DNA of 64,000 nt from a bacterium (GCA_023382385.1 JAHDVH010000003.1:124001-188000); one strand, 5' to 3'; positions 16,353-26,225 are shown, numbered from the stretch's first letter. Numbers and translations: made by a program. The notes: a model not told the origin generated them from the sequence alone.

Positions 16353-16381
16353 AACTTACACAGCAAACACTAAAAAGTCAA
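16353..16381 (-). promoter_or_regulatory. Candidate promoter of the secreted BNR-like gene
   Basis: Minus strand: TTGACT, 17 bases, TAAGTT followed by GTT. The -35 box overlaps the end of pilD. The predicted leader is about 78 bases. It matches the TTGAnn-N17-TAnnTT pattern found elsewhere in the window. Confidence 0.55.
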
Positions 16382-17190
16382 GAGTTGGGGGCGCCAATCA
16401 GGCGAAGGTACCACGAAATCATGGATTGGCCCCATAGCAGGCAGATAACGAGCGCTATAGCGAGGAACGGGCCGAAGGGGACTGACCTTCCCGCCACATC
16501 CTTCTTTAACATTAATAAAAACAACGCGTAAAGAGTCCCCAGAGCTGATGCTACGAACATCATCAGCAGGACCGATTGCCAACCCAGAAAGCTGCCAGCC
16601 ATCGCCCCAAAGACCACGTCTCCCCCGCCCATTGCTTCTTTCTTGAATATCCATTGTCCTCCCAGCAACAAGAGGAGGAATACCCCAAAACCGACCGCGG
16701 ATCCAATCAAGGATTCGCGTAAAGGGATTGTGTCGAAAAACGCAGCCCCAACGATGCCGATTATCGTCAGAGGAACCGTTATGGCGAAGGGCAAGAGCCA
16801 ATGACGCAAATCGATGATAATTAAGGCAAGCAAACCGATAAACAACAGGCCGTAAGCAAGACCTGCGTAACTTAATCCAAACTTCCAGACGGCAAGGCCC
16901 GCGAGAACCGCAGATGTTGCTTCAATCAGCGGATACTGGACGGATATTGGAGTCTTGCAATTCCGGCACTTTCCACCCAACAACAGCCAGCTCAGAATCG
17001 GAATATTGTCAATCCACGAGATTCGCTGCTCACATTTGGGGCAACGGGATGGCGGGCGCACGAGCGACAATTCGGCAGGCAAACGATAGATTAAGACATT
17101 CGCGAAACTGCCAAAACAGGCACCAAGGAATCCAACGACGAGATAAACGGGCAGTGCCGGAAGGCCGCCCCACGGCGTGTCTATAGTCAC
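16378..17190 (-). CDS. pilD: Prepilin peptidase / N-methyltransferase
   Basis: A 270-residue aspartic prepilin peptidase (A24 family) with about eight membrane helices. The N-terminal methyltransferase part has the opening GACFGSFANVLIYRLP and the zinc-type cysteine pairs CPKC and CRNC (Cys50/53 and Cys75/78). The two catalytic Asp are Asp127 in IIIDLRHW and Asp191 in MGGGD. It cleaves and methylates the type IV prepilins of this locus. I use the GTG at 17190 because GGAGG lies 5 bases before it; the GTG two codons earlier overlaps that GGAGG. It is the last gene of the pilus locus. Confidence 0.95.
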   Translation of the reverse strand: MTIDTPWGGLPALPVYLVVGFLGACFGSFANVLIYRLPAELSLVRPPSRCPKCEQRISWIDNIPILSWLLLGGKCRNCKTPISVQYPLIEATSAVLAGLAVWKFGLSYAGLAYGLLFIGLLALIIIDLRHWLLPFAITVPLTIIGIVGAAFFDTIPLRESLIGSAVGFGVFLLLLLGGQWIFKKEAMGGGDVVFGAMAGSFLGWQSVLLMMFVASALGTLYALFLLMLKKDVAGRSVPFGPFLAIALVICLLWGQSMISWYLRLIGAPNS

Positions 17191-17211
17191 ATACACCTCC
17201 GAGAAACTAAA

Positions 17212-17244
17212 CGGGTGACTGCACTAACAATATGCAGTCACCCG
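17212..17244 (-). terminator. Stem-loop between pilC and pilD
   Basis: A 12-bp perfect stem, CGGGTGACTGCA (17212-17223) with TGCAGTCACCCG (17233-17244), loop CTAACAATA. On the minus strand it is followed by TTTAGTTTCTC. It could stop or reduce transcription from pilC into pilD. Confidence 0.7.
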
Positions 17245-17267
17245 CAGTAATTTGCAAGCCTTGTGCC

Positions 17268-18521
17268 TTATCCTGAAGCTTGAATTGCGCGGCCAAGCAT
17301 GAAGACGGGAAGATAAATTGCGATCAAAATGATACCGATAACGCCGCCGATTAAAATGATCAAGAGCGGCTCAATCAAAGACGTCAGTCGGCCAATTGTC
17401 GCGTCCACCTGTTTGGAATAGAATTCCGAAACCTTTTCCAACAGCTTATTGATCTCACCGGTCTCTTCACCCGTCTGAATCAGCTGAACCATGATGGGCG
17501 GGAAAACACCCGTCTTCTTCATTGCCACGGAAATCGCGTAGCCGTCTTTAATCATGTGCTGTGCATCGCGGAGAGCGTTTCCGATCACTCGATTCTCAAC
17601 GACGCGAATGGAATGACTGAGAGACTCGAGCACCGGGACACCTGAGCCGATCAAAATACCGAATGTACGGGCGAACTTGTCCATAAGGGAGGACATCAGC
17701 AGATTTCCAAAAACGGGAAACCTGAGCTTCATGTTGTCCCAAACCAAGCCTCCCCGCTTGGTTTTTGTCAGAATCCAGAGGCCGGCAATAACCGCCAGCG
17801 CCACTGCGAAGACTAACGGCGCCTGATTAACCATCAACTTGGAAATGTTCATCAGGACCAGTGTTGCAAACGGTAATCGGGCAGAGAATTTGGAATAGAC
17901 GTCCTCGAACATCGGCACGATGAAGACCATCAGGATCGTAATAACAATGGTCAAGAAGATTACGGAAAATACCGGATACGACATTGCTGAAATGACTTTT
18001 CGCTGCGTATCCGCGACCGATTCCAAATAGTCGGACAATTGCTCTAAAATAACGTGCAGGTTACCGGAAACTTCGCCGGCATGAACCAATGCCACATAGA
18101 GGTTGGAATACACACCGGGGTGCTTTGCCAGTGCCTCGGACAACGCATAACCCTTTTTAAGATCCGTCGCAACCTGTACGAGAACTTTCTTGAAGCGGTA
18201 ATTGCGTTCTTCAGCCAACAGGTTCTGAATAGCACGCTCGATGGTCAAACCGGCAGAGAACATCGTGGAAAGCTGGCGAGTGAAGAACACCAGTGTTTTG
18301 AGCGGTATTCGCGTTCGCCAACGGTAGATCGCAAGGCCGATCTGTTCCCCGACGCTCATTTCATCGAGCGCAAGTCCGCCTTTGATTTCGCGCACCGAGA
18401 CGATCTGCGCAGCGCCACGGCGGCGCAGAGCTTCTACGGCGGCTTCGTAGCTCGCCGCCTTGAGATTATCTTCCTGACGGTTTCCCGCGGCGTCTTTGAT
18501 GACGTAACTGTATGTCGGCAT
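17268..18521 (-). CDS. pilC: Type IV pilus inner-membrane platform protein PilC
   Basis: A 417-residue PilC/GspF protein. An N-terminal region (MPTYSYVIKDAAGN) precedes two repeated GspF domains, each with a cytoplasmic helical bundle and membrane segments (about 170-195, 215-245 and 380-410). Family blocks seen are FTRQLSTMFSAGLTIERAI, the EVSGNLHVILEQLSDYLE repeat and ETGEINKLLEKVSEFY. It forms the platform that couples PilB and PilT to fibre assembly. It lies 20 bases downstream of pilB. Confidence 0.96.
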   Translation of the reverse strand: MPTYSYVIKDAAGNRQEDNLKAASYEAAVEALRRRGAAQIVSVREIKGGLALDEMSVGEQIGLAIYRWRTRIPLKTLVFFTRQLSTMFSAGLTIERAIQNLLAEERNYRFKKVLVQVATDLKKGYALSEALAKHPGVYSNLYVALVHAGEVSGNLHVILEQLSDYLESVADTQRKVISAMSYPVFSVIFLTIVITILMVFIVPMFEDVYSKFSARLPFATLVLMNISKLMVNQAPLVFAVALAVIAGLWILTKTKRGGLVWDNMKLRFPVFGNLLMSSLMDKFARTFGILIGSGVPVLESLSHSIRVVENRVIGNALRDAQHMIKDGYAISVAMKKTGVFPPIMVQLIQTGEETGEINKLLEKVSEFYSKQVDATIGRLTSLIEPLLIILIGGVIGIILIAIYLPVFMLGRAIQASG

Positions 18522-18541
18522 CGCCTCTTGTCCGTCGCTTG

Positions 18542-20245
18542 TTAGATTTCTTGAACGGTCACGCGCAACAGCTCGTGGCTCGTCGTAATCCCTGCAAAAA
18601 TCTTCTTAAACGCCGCGTCACGCAGCGTCACCATGCCGTTGGCAAGAGCGGCATTACGAATCTCATCCTGATTCGCATTGTCAAACACGAGAGAGCGGAT
18701 GTTCCTGCGCATTTCGAGCACTTCGAAGATACCGGTTCGTCCCAGATAACCGGTGTTACGGCATTGCGCACAGCCACGTCCGCGATAAAACTTCCGCCCC
18801 TTCAAGAAGTCTGTGTCAATGGCAAGACTCTCAAGTTCCGACGCTTCCGGTTCATACTCGTGCTTGCAGTGTTGACAAATTCTGCGTACAAGTCTCTGAG
18901 CCATCACAAGGTTGAGCACACTGCCGCACAAGAATGGCGGAACACCAATATCCAGCAATCGGGTGATCGTGGAAGGAGCATCGTTCGCGTGCACGGTCGA
19001 GAATACCAAGTGTCCGGTCAATGCGAATTTGACCGCGATATCCGCAGTTTCTTCGTCTCGAATTTCACCGATCAGCAGCTTGTCAGGGTCCTGACGCAGA
19101 ATCGATCGCAGCGCAGCAGCAAAGGTCAAGCCGATTCTTGCTTTGGTCTGAACCTGATTGATTCCCGGGACGTGATACTCTACCGGGTCTTCGACAGTCG
19201 TGATGTTGTCTTCAACGCTCTTGATTTCATTCAGTGCGGCAAACAACGTCGTGGATTTACCGGCGCCGGTAGGACCGGAGATGATTACCATTCCGTACGG
19301 CTGGCGAATCCAGCGGCGGAAAATCATACTGTCTTCATCGTCGAAGCCCAGCGTCGCAAGACTGAAAGCAAATCCGGATTTATCGAGCAGACGCATCACA
19401 ATCTTTTCACCCGTCACGAGTGGCAGGATCGAGACACGCATGTCAATCTCTCTGTCGGCCGCACGAACCGTAAATCGGCCGTCCTGCGGCAAACGTTTCT
19501 CAGCAATGTTCAGTTTTGAGAGAATCTTCACACGGGACACAATACCTGCGTGCGACGCCTTGGGGGGCCGCATAACTTCCATCAGCACGCCGTCGACGCG
19601 GAAACGCACAACCAAGGCATCTTCATACGGTTCGATGTGAATGTCCGTTGCGCGCGACTTAATGGCGTCAGCAAGCATCAGATTGACAAGCTTGACCACG
19701 GGAGCATCCTCTGTCCCGCCGGTCTTGCTCATATCTACGAGGCTTTCGTCATCCTCATCGGAAGTAGCGAAAAACTGCAGGTCACCGATCGCCTCAGTTA
19801 CTTCACCTTGCTTGCGAATCTTCTCGTAGGAGTTCTCAATTGCATTAAGGATCGCGCTGGGTGACGCAAGTTTCGCGTCAACTTTCTTGCCGGAAAGCTT
19901 CTCAAGGTTATCTACCGCGACAATGTCGTCCGGATCGGCCATTGCCACCACAATCATATTTCCGGTCAGCTCAAGCGGAACAAGCAAGTGCTCCTTTGCA
20001 AACGCTTCCGGGACCATTCCCAGCGCGTTGGCATTCTTCGCACTTAAGTTGTCGGCGGAAATAAAGTCCACACCCCACTGTTCGCCGAGTGAGCGGTACA
20101 CGTTGTCCTCGGTCACCATTCCGAGGGAGATCATCGTCTCGCCGATCTTCTTACGCTTTTCTTTCTGGCGCGTAAGAGCTTCATTGAGCTGCTGATTATT
20201 GATCAGACCCTTGCGGATCAGAATCTCGCCAAGTTTCTCTCTCAT
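18542..20245 (-). CDS. pilB: Type IV pilus assembly ATPase PilB
   Basis: A 567-residue PilB/GspE. The N-terminal MshE/GspE_N domain spans about 1-150. The ATPase core has Walker A GPTGAGKS at 324-331, the Asp-box EDPVEYHVPG, Walker B LLIGEIRDEE near 391 and the His box (HLVFSTVHAND). The zinc tetracysteine is complete: Cys457, Cys460, Cys492, Cys495. It powers pilus extension. Opposite-strand frames of up to 335 codons run through this gene but show no family features. Confidence 0.97.
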   Translation of the reverse strand: MREKLGEILIRKGLINNQQLNEALTRQKEKRKKIGETMISLGMVTEDNVYRSLGEQWGVDFISADNLSAKNANALGMVPEAFAKEHLLVPLELTGNMIVVAMADPDDIVAVDNLEKLSGKKVDAKLASPSAILNAIENSYEKIRKQGEVTEAIGDLQFFATSDEDDESLVDMSKTGGTEDAPVVKLVNLMLADAIKSRATDIHIEPYEDALVVRFRVDGVLMEVMRPPKASHAGIVSRVKILSKLNIAEKRLPQDGRFTVRAADREIDMRVSILPLVTGEKIVMRLLDKSGFAFSLATLGFDDEDSMIFRRWIRQPYGMVIISGPTGAGKSTTLFAALNEIKSVEDNITTVEDPVEYHVPGINQVQTKARIGLTFAAALRSILRQDPDKLLIGEIRDEETADIAVKFALTGHLVFSTVHANDAPSTITRLLDIGVPPFLCGSVLNLVMAQRLVRRICQHCKHEYEPEASELESLAIDTDFLKGRKFYRGRGCAQCRNTGYLGRTGIFEVLEMRRNIRSLVFDNANQDEIRNAALANGMVTLRDAAFKKIFAGITTSHELLRVTVQEI

Positions 20246-20279
20246 ATTCCTACTTTAGTCGTCCAAAGCGTTCCAATAC

Positions 20280-20312
20280 GGGCCGGAGCCGGTTTAGTTC
20301 CGGCTCCGGCCC
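20280..20312 (-). other. 13-bp perfect stem-loop in front of pilB
   Basis: GGGCCGGAGCCGG (20280-20292) pairs fully with CCGGCTCCGGCCC (20300-20312) around a 7-base loop, between the Ig-like lipoprotein stop and the pilB start. No T-run follows on the minus strand, so it may be an mRNA processing or stability element rather than a full terminator. Confidence 0.65.
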
Positions 20313-20344
20313 ACTTGTGTCATTCTCGATAATTCAACCTTGCC

Positions 20345-23026
20345 TTAGCGGCGGAAGTTGATAACCTGTGAATCCTGAGCATTCTGGAAGCCGACGACTT
20401 CCACACCCACTTCGCCCGGAATCTCAGGTGTCAAAGGATCGGGGAAGATGAAGGCTTCCGTTTCCACCAACCAGAGTGAACATTCACCGCTGAAGAACAG
20501 GGGGTTATACTCGGGGCCTGTTACCGAAATACTCACGGCCTGGCCGGTACCGCCCTGGTTGTTATACATGCGGCCACGTGCTGAGCGGTAGTAGACTTCC
20601 TGCCCATTGATGCGGACGTCATGCCCATCGCGAACGATCGAGCGTAGTTCGATGCGGCACGGGGCGGCGATTCCAAAGTGCCATGAAGACGGCTGAGCGT
20701 ACAGCTCAATTCTCGGCTCTTGAATCGGGAGGATGAGATCAAACGTCTGAGTGATGCCATTTGCCGTAGAAGCCGAAATCTGAACTAACCTATTCGTCAT
20801 TTCTGATGTGAAACGCAGCGTCGTAAATGCAACGCCCGGACGAACATCTCCGTCGGAGTTTTCATTACCAACTACCACGGATTCGGAAAGAATCTGAGCG
20901 TACTCCTCGGGGATAACACTGAAGAATACGGCGGTGCCTGCAATGACGTTATTCTGCACAGCATCTTTAACAAGCGCACTTATCTCAAGATCCCAGGCAG
21001 CACCACCAGCATCCTCGCCAAGCTCATTGACACCGAGCTGGATGCGAGCCGGTGGACCAGCGACGACCGTACCTGTGGCCGGCGCGCAAGCCTGACCAGT
21101 TTCGGTGGTGACACAGCCCTGAACGAAGACTGTTCCAACACCGGTTCCGGCGTTCAAGGTTGCCACGGCAATACCGTTTGACGTCTGCGCAGAATCGGAC
21201 AGTCCGCGGTTGTTAATATTTGCACCCGTCGGGATTGAACCTTGCAGTTGGAATCTCACCCATGTTCCGTTTGGAACCGGGTTTCCGTTCGCGTCAAATG
21301 CCGTGGCTCTAATTTGTGACCAATCCTGACCACCTGAACCGCGCACGAGCATGCTGGGCGGCAATAAGGCCATGGATAGCGAATTAGCATTTCCTGACTG
21401 AACAAACAGAGCTGTCGAGTCTATTGCGCCATTACCCAGTCGAGCTCTGACCACACCATCACCTGCAGTGGTTCCGGTACTTAAGCTGGTTGTAGCGAGG
21501 CCATCAACATTTGTTGCCGCAGTTGACGGACTAACTGTTCCGATTGTGGTCTCGAAGAACACAATCACACCAGCTCGGACGGGGTTTCCAAAAGTATCCG
21601 TCACTGCGACAGAGACGTCCTGCGCAGTGTTGGTGCTTAACACTCCGATGGGAGTCGGGAATCTTACATAGGTTGCCGGTCCCGGATTGATCTGGATATT
21701 CAGCGGGCTTGACACTACCCCGCCAACACTTACTGTCAACTGTGGCGGCATTGCAGGAATCTGCTGGCAAAGGCGGTAGAACTGCACCGTGTCCAATGTT
21801 CCATTCCGCAAGCGAACCGAGTCAAATAAAAAGCTGCCACACTCTGTAAACCGGAAGTGAGCGTAATAGCCATTAACTGGAGCACCATTTTCATAGGCAG
21901 CATTGACAAAGAGCTGGATTGAATCCTTACCAGCAGTTCCGCTGGCCGTCGTGGCAGACAGAGTGACATTGGTGATTTCAGAGGCAGGGTCAATGCGAAT
22001 ATAGACTGTGTCGCGCAATCCCCACTTCTCATAGCGGGCCACAACGAATGATGAATCCGCAGGATCTTCGCCGTTAGGGACGCCCATTCCACAGAAAGTG
22101 GCAAAGGCACGCCCCAGCGAATCGGTGACCCCGATCGGCTGGATCGCGCCGCCATAAGGAGCACCGAAGCGCACTGTGTCATTGCGAATCGCTTCCCCGA
22201 ACTGGTTCTGCAGAACAGCAGTAATGTTGGCGGCGGTTACACAGCCGTCTGCCTCTACCTGCAGTTTATTCGACGTCACCGTCAAGAAGCCTTGGCGAGA
22301 CTCAATCTCTTGAACATGAACATTCTGCGAGCGGTTAAAACCACTAACCTGAACGCTGATCGTGAATGTTCCAAATTGGCCGTTATTGAACCAGTACGTT
22401 TCTGTCCGACCACCATCATCAGTCGGCGGTGGTACGATCATACGGCCGCCGGTTGCTCTCAAGTCAAGAGACACACCTGAGATTCCGCGCGCGTCGCAGT
22501 CCGTGAGCGTAAGTACTACACGAGTCGAGTCTTCCACATATTGGTTTGCTTCCAATAGTGTGTCCGCGATCGTCATGGACACGTTGCAGACCACGTTGGA
22601 AGCGGGCAGAATGGCCAGAATCGCGTTATCAGTCAAACCACCTGTGGACGCTGAGATGATCTGGTTTCCGGCACGGGCGTACGTTCTAAACGTCGCATTG
22701 ACACGGCCCACTGAGTTGGTCGTATCCTGCAAGTCAGTATCCGCCCACTCGATGTAACCGAGGTTATTATTGGACAGGCTGACTTCAACTTTCTGCCCAG
22801 CGAGCGCACGACCCTGATCATCAGACACAATAATCGTGACCGACGTTGAAGCCGAGTCACCCGGCAGGAACCGCAGCGTATCATTGACGGTACCAAGCAC
22901 GATTTGAATGGAACCGACATTGCGTCCGGTCTGATTTGTGCCGGTGGACTTCTCGTCACAACCGACGCCACTTAACAGCACAGCGATTGCCGCCAATAAA
23001 ATAGCTGTCCAGCGGATAAATTTCAT
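20345..23026 (-). CDS. Large Ig-like (Big_1/invasin type) lipoprotein inside the pilus locus
   Basis: An 893-residue protein with a lipobox signal peptide (LLSGVGC, Cys near residue 23), so lipid-anchored and probably at the outer membrane. The mature part is a string of about six to eight bacterial Ig-like domains with Big_1 features, for example VTDTFGNPVRAGVIVFFETT followed by TNVDGLATTSLSTG and a similar DANGNPVPNGTWVRFQLQG unit. Such domains make rigid surface stalks or adhesins. It sits between the SLBB gene and pilB in the same direction. The start could be the ATG at 23026 or one four codons earlier; both have GGAGG-like sites. The link to pilus function is from position only. Confidence 0.78.
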   Translation of the reverse strand: MKFIRWTAILLAAIAVLLSGVGCDEKSTGTNQTGRNVGSIQIVLGTVNDTLRFLPGDSASTSVTIIVSDDQGRALAGQKVEVSLSNNNLGYIEWADTDLQDTTNSVGRVNATFRTYARAGNQIISASTGGLTDNAILAILPASNVVCNVSMTIADTLLEANQYVEDSTRVVLTLTDCDARGISGVSLDLRATGGRMIVPPPTDDGGRTETYWFNNGQFGTFTISVQVSGFNRSQNVHVQEIESRQGFLTVTSNKLQVEADGCVTAANITAVLQNQFGEAIRNDTVRFGAPYGGAIQPIGVTDSLGRAFATFCGMGVPNGEDPADSSFVVARYEKWGLRDTVYIRIDPASEITNVTLSATTASGTAGKDSIQLFVNAAYENGAPVNGYYAHFRFTECGSFLFDSVRLRNGTLDTVQFYRLCQQIPAMPPQLTVSVGGVVSSPLNIQINPGPATYVRFPTPIGVLSTNTAQDVSVAVTDTFGNPVRAGVIVFFETTIGTVSPSTAATNVDGLATTSLSTGTTAGDGVVRARLGNGAIDSTALFVQSGNANSLSMALLPPSMLVRGSGGQDWSQIRATAFDANGNPVPNGTWVRFQLQGSIPTGANINNRGLSDSAQTSNGIAVATLNAGTGVGTVFVQGCVTTETGQACAPATGTVVAGPPARIQLGVNELGEDAGGAAWDLEISALVKDAVQNNVIAGTAVFFSVIPEEYAQILSESVVVGNENSDGDVRPGVAFTTLRFTSEMTNRLVQISASTANGITQTFDLILPIQEPRIELYAQPSSWHFGIAAPCRIELRSIVRDGHDVRINGQEVYYRSARGRMYNNQGGTGQAVSISVTGPEYNPLFFSGECSLWLVETEAFIFPDPLTPEIPGEVGVEVVGFQNAQDSQVINFRR

Positions 23027-23140
23027 TCTTGCCTCCATAAGTCCCTCCAGGTCCTGGATTGTTTGAGGAAACCGACCGGAAATCTCCGATTTGCGAAAAT
23101 CTCCGATTGATTCCGACTGCTTAGACCCACGGGAAAAGTG

Positions 23141-24802
23141 TCACTTACTTGCACTATCGATGACCAAAACCACTGTCGCGAGTTGTGCGACAACGGTAAT
23201 TACGTCCTTGATGCGATCCCAACCTGTTGTGCGGGGGCGCTGAGGCACGAACACAACATCACCCGGGTCAATTGAAACTTTACTTGAGTAGCGGATTTGC
23301 GATCCGTTCCGCCCTTTGATCAACACCGCACGACCTTTCCACCCTGCCTTGTTCTTGCCTCCGGCTTTCTCAAGATAGTGGCTAAGATCTCCCCCCTCGA
23401 TCCACGGCACTTCTCCGGCGTGGTTCACGTAGCCAAGCACACGAACACCGAGGGGCTGTTCCGGAATCTCAAGGCGATCGCCGTCTTGCAGACGAACGTC
23501 TCCGGCCCATCCGGGTGCTTTCTGTTTTGCCGATAAGTCAAGAACGACAGTACCGTATTCCCATCGTGAAAACTCTGCCGACAATTCCTGATCGGCGAGC
23601 ATCCAAGGGTCGTCCTTGGACAACGTCTTGATAGGATTGTGAAGGAGCCGCAACCGCTCAGCTGAAGTCCTGTCATCATTCCGTCGTTCAAGTCGTGCGG
23701 ATCGTATCTCTGCACCTGGGAGCAAACCACCGGCCATGTCTAGCAATTCTTGGACGGTCGTAACGCCCGGGGTAACCATGTATGCACCGGGCTTAGCAAC
23801 CTGCCCGGATATCATCGCTGAACCGGAAACTCGAGAGTGAGGTTTGCCCCCAACATGCACACGATCTCCTGGTTCCAAGCGCGCAGTCAGTCCGCCTGCA
23901 GCAAGACTGATCTGTTCAGTGCTTCCCGCCGATCGCTGAATCGTAACTCTTGCTGAATCGGCGCTCGCTGTCAATCCTCCGGCGAGATTCAGGATCGTTT
24001 CAACATTATCGCCGCTTGCGAAGATATAGAGATCGGGATACTGCACCTCGCCAAACACCCCGACCTTGGGGCCGTCGGCGAGCGGTGGAACATAGATCAC
24101 TGCTCCGTCCAGAAGCAATGGATTGCCTCGCAGATCTCCGCCCCTGTAGAATCGCAACAAATCGACTGCGTGAACCCTGCCATCCATCCCGCGCATCTCG
24201 ATGAGACGCAGATTGGCTTGCGGAACTGCGATTGTGTCGCCGTTCTGAATACGAAGAAACGATCTAATCCCGCCGCCTTCAAGGATCGCATCCGCAACAC
24301 GCGACGTGGCTCGCAACTTGTACGTGCCCGGAACCAATACTTCACCCGTAACATGCACGCGAAACATCCGAGGCTCTAATAGGGAAACCGATACCCGGCC
24401 ACGCTTCAGCGCGCGCTCAAATTCGGCAGCAATCAGCCGTTCAGCCTCCGATAGAGCCGTGCCGGCTACCTGAACCGGTCCGGCATACGGCACGGCAACA
24501 CGTCCATCGCCGGACACCAGAATCGGCACTTCTTCATACGCCGGACTCCAGATCTGCAGGATCAGTTTGTCGCCGGGACCGACGAGATACTGGTCTCTGT
24601 CAACAACGCCCTCATACGCCGTTACGCTCGATAAATCCGTTGGCAGTGACTTCGCCGCATCAAGATACTTTGACTTCAGTGGATCGGTTGTGCGGTTTAC
24701 CGCATCCTGCGCCGACAACGGAAGAGTGCCACAGAGCAAACCTAACAGTAACGCGAGAGCCGCGGCCTGCACCCGCGGAAGCCGCTTATTCTTTTGACTC
24801 AC
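23141..24802 (-). CDS. SLBB-domain polysaccharide-export-type outer membrane protein
   Basis: A 553-residue exported protein. After a signal peptide it has a Poly_export (Wza-like) domain (DQYLVGPGDKLILQIW, then VSGDGRVAVPYAGPVQVAG). Four SLBB-like units follow, each built around a G-V-x-x-P-G-x-Y type turn (VTGEVLVPGTY, FGEVQYPDLY, ISGQVAKPGAY, LGYVNHAGEV). A hydrophobic helix lies near the C-terminus (VVAQLATVVLVID). Proteins of this kind normally form the outer-membrane channel for capsular polysaccharide. Here it directly follows the pilus secretin with overlapping ends. A GTG start at 24802 has AGGAG 4 bases upstream; an ATG ten codons earlier is possible. No polysaccharide synthesis genes are nearby. 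Confidence 0.82.
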   Translation of the reverse strand: MSQKNKRLPRVQAAALALLLGLLCGTLPLSAQDAVNRTTDPLKSKYLDAAKSLPTDLSSVTAYEGVVDRDQYLVGPGDKLILQIWSPAYEEVPILVSGDGRVAVPYAGPVQVAGTALSEAERLIAAEFERALKRGRVSVSLLEPRMFRVHVTGEVLVPGTYKLRATSRVADAILEGGGIRSFLRIQNGDTIAVPQANLRLIEMRGMDGRVHAVDLLRFYRGGDLRGNPLLLDGAVIYVPPLADGPKVGVFGEVQYPDLYIFASGDNVETILNLAGGLTASADSARVTIQRSAGSTEQISLAAGGLTARLEPGDRVHVGGKPHSRVSGSAMISGQVAKPGAYMVTPGVTTVQELLDMAGGLLPGAEIRSARLERRNDDRTSAERLRLLHNPIKTLSKDDPWMLADQELSAEFSRWEYGTVVLDLSAKQKAPGWAGDVRLQDGDRLEIPEQPLGVRVLGYVNHAGEVPWIEGGDLSHYLEKAGGKNKAGWKGRAVLIKGRNGSQIRYSSKVSIDPGDVVFVPQRPRTTGWDRIKDVITVVAQLATVVLVIDSASK

Positions 24803-26225
24803 CTGACTCCTGCGGCAAGAACTTGCCTTCAACCTCGCGCACGCGTTCCGGAAGTTTCAGCGAGTAACCCGTGCCCAGGATGTGCGGTGTCACCTGAATG
24901 ATCAGGTCTGTTTTGCGTGTGCTGGTTGTCTTGTGACGGAACAAGCTGCCCAGAAACGGGATATCTCCCAAGAACGGGAAGCGATGCTCGGTCTTTGATG
25001 ATTCAACGCCCAACAAGCCGCCGATGATTACAGTTTCGCCGTCTTTGATGCGGATCGTCGTCGAAGAAATCCGGCGCTTCACCCAGGGAAGCTGAGTGTC
25101 GGACGACTCCAGAAACTGGAAGATTGAAGAAAGTTCAGGTTGAATATCCGTTGTGATGTAGCCGTCTGAGTTGATTTTCGGGGTCACATTCAACATCACA
25201 CCAACTGTCACTTGGTCAATCTGCACCTGACCGCCCACACCGCCGCTGCGTGCGACATACGGGATCTCATCCACAACTTGAATCCGCGCCGTCTTGTTGT
25301 TCAGAGTTGCGACCGACGTATTGGCGAGCACTTCGGCACGGCCCGTGCGAAGGAGCATGTCCAGCGCCACTTCAAAAGCGGTCGCCTGCTTCGACCAATA
25401 GCCTATGCGGCGAGGTTCCATCGGAAAGAACGGCAACTGTGACGGAACTCGACCGCGAACGGACGGGTCGATTCCGCTTAGCGCGGGATTACCGTCCTGA
25501 TCCACAGCGTTGCCAAGCGCGTCCACCGGTGTCTCTGCGATCACGGTCTGCAGAGTGGAAAGTCTGTTCCAGTCAATGCCAAGAGCCTCTTCGTTCTCCA
25601 CGGCGACTTCGATCATCCTGCATTCCAGCACGATTTGCAAAGGCGGCACGTCTACTTCCGAGACGACACGATGGATGTCAGCGAGAACTTTCGGACTCGT
25701 CACGACCAACAGCTTGTTCCCGATACTGTCCACAGTGATGTCAGCGTTGAGCTTTTCCAGCATCTTACGGACGACAGGGGCCTCTACGTACTGCAGATCA
25801 ACCACGTAGGCGTTCAGTCCAACCTGCTCGCGCAGCTGTTCGCGAGGTGCGACCAGGAATGACTTGCCAACGATTTCATAAGACAACCCCGCCGCGCGGA
25901 CAACGAGATTCATTGCCTGCTCGATGGGTGTGTCTTTAAGATGAATCGAGATGCGTTCTTCCTGATTGACTTGCGGACCAGTCACGATGTTGAATCCACT
26001 TTCCGCGGCAAGAATGGCCAATACCGACGGCAGGAACGCATCATCGGCATCAATCGTCACCAGCCGTTGCAGCGCGTCATCAGTTGAGTTTTGCGCATAC
26101 ACGGCGGTTTGGGTAAGGAGCGTCATGGCCAAGACGGCCGCCCACAGGGCACGGCACCGCGCGAACGAACCAGTCCGACGCACGGCCAGCCCCAAAGAAT
26201 TACGGAGATGCATTGCCAGTTTCAA
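24786..26225 (-). CDS. pilQ: Type IV pilus secretin (PilQ-like)
   Basis: A 479-residue secretin, shorter than typical PilQ because no AMIN domain is present. After a signal peptide ending near VYAQ, an STN-like domain (about 50-110, SIHLKDTPIEQAMNLVVRAAGLSY) and one N1-type domain (to about 190) lead to the secretin barrel. The barrel has the VLANTSVATLNNKTARIQVVDEIPY block, IKDGETVIIGGLL and a PFLGDIPFLGSLFRHK ending. It forms the outer-membrane pore for the pilus. The start is a TTG at 26225 with AAGGA upstream; an ATG at 26213 is an alternative. It overlaps the SLBB gene by 17 bases. Confidence 0.92.
   Translation of the reverse strand: MKLAMHLRNSLGLAVRRTGSFARCRALWAAVLAMTLLTQTAVYAQNSTDDALQRLVTIDADDAFLPSVLAILAAESGFNIVTGPQVNQEERISIHLKDTPIEQAMNLVVRAAGLSYEIVGKSFLVAPREQLREQVGLNAYVVDLQYVEAPVVRKMLEKLNADITVDSIGNKLLVVTSPKVLADIHRVVSEVDVPPLQIVLECRMIEVAVENEEALGIDWNRLSTLQTVIAETPVDALGNAVDQDGNPALSGIDPSVRGRVPSQLPFFPMEPRRIGYWSKQATAFEVALDMLLRTGRAEVLANTSVATLNNKTARIQVVDEIPYVARSGGVGGQVQIDQVTVGVMLNVTPKINSDGYITTDIQPELSSIFQFLESSDTQLPWVKRRISSTTIRIKDGETVIIGGLLGVESSKTEHRFPFLGDIPFLGSLFRHKTTSTRKTDLIIQVTPHILGTGYSLKLPERVREVEGKFLPQESGESKE

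Noticed and set aside
18512-19519. 335-codon plus-strand reading frame
   Set aside because: Shadow of pilB, whose motifs are unambiguous on the minus strand.
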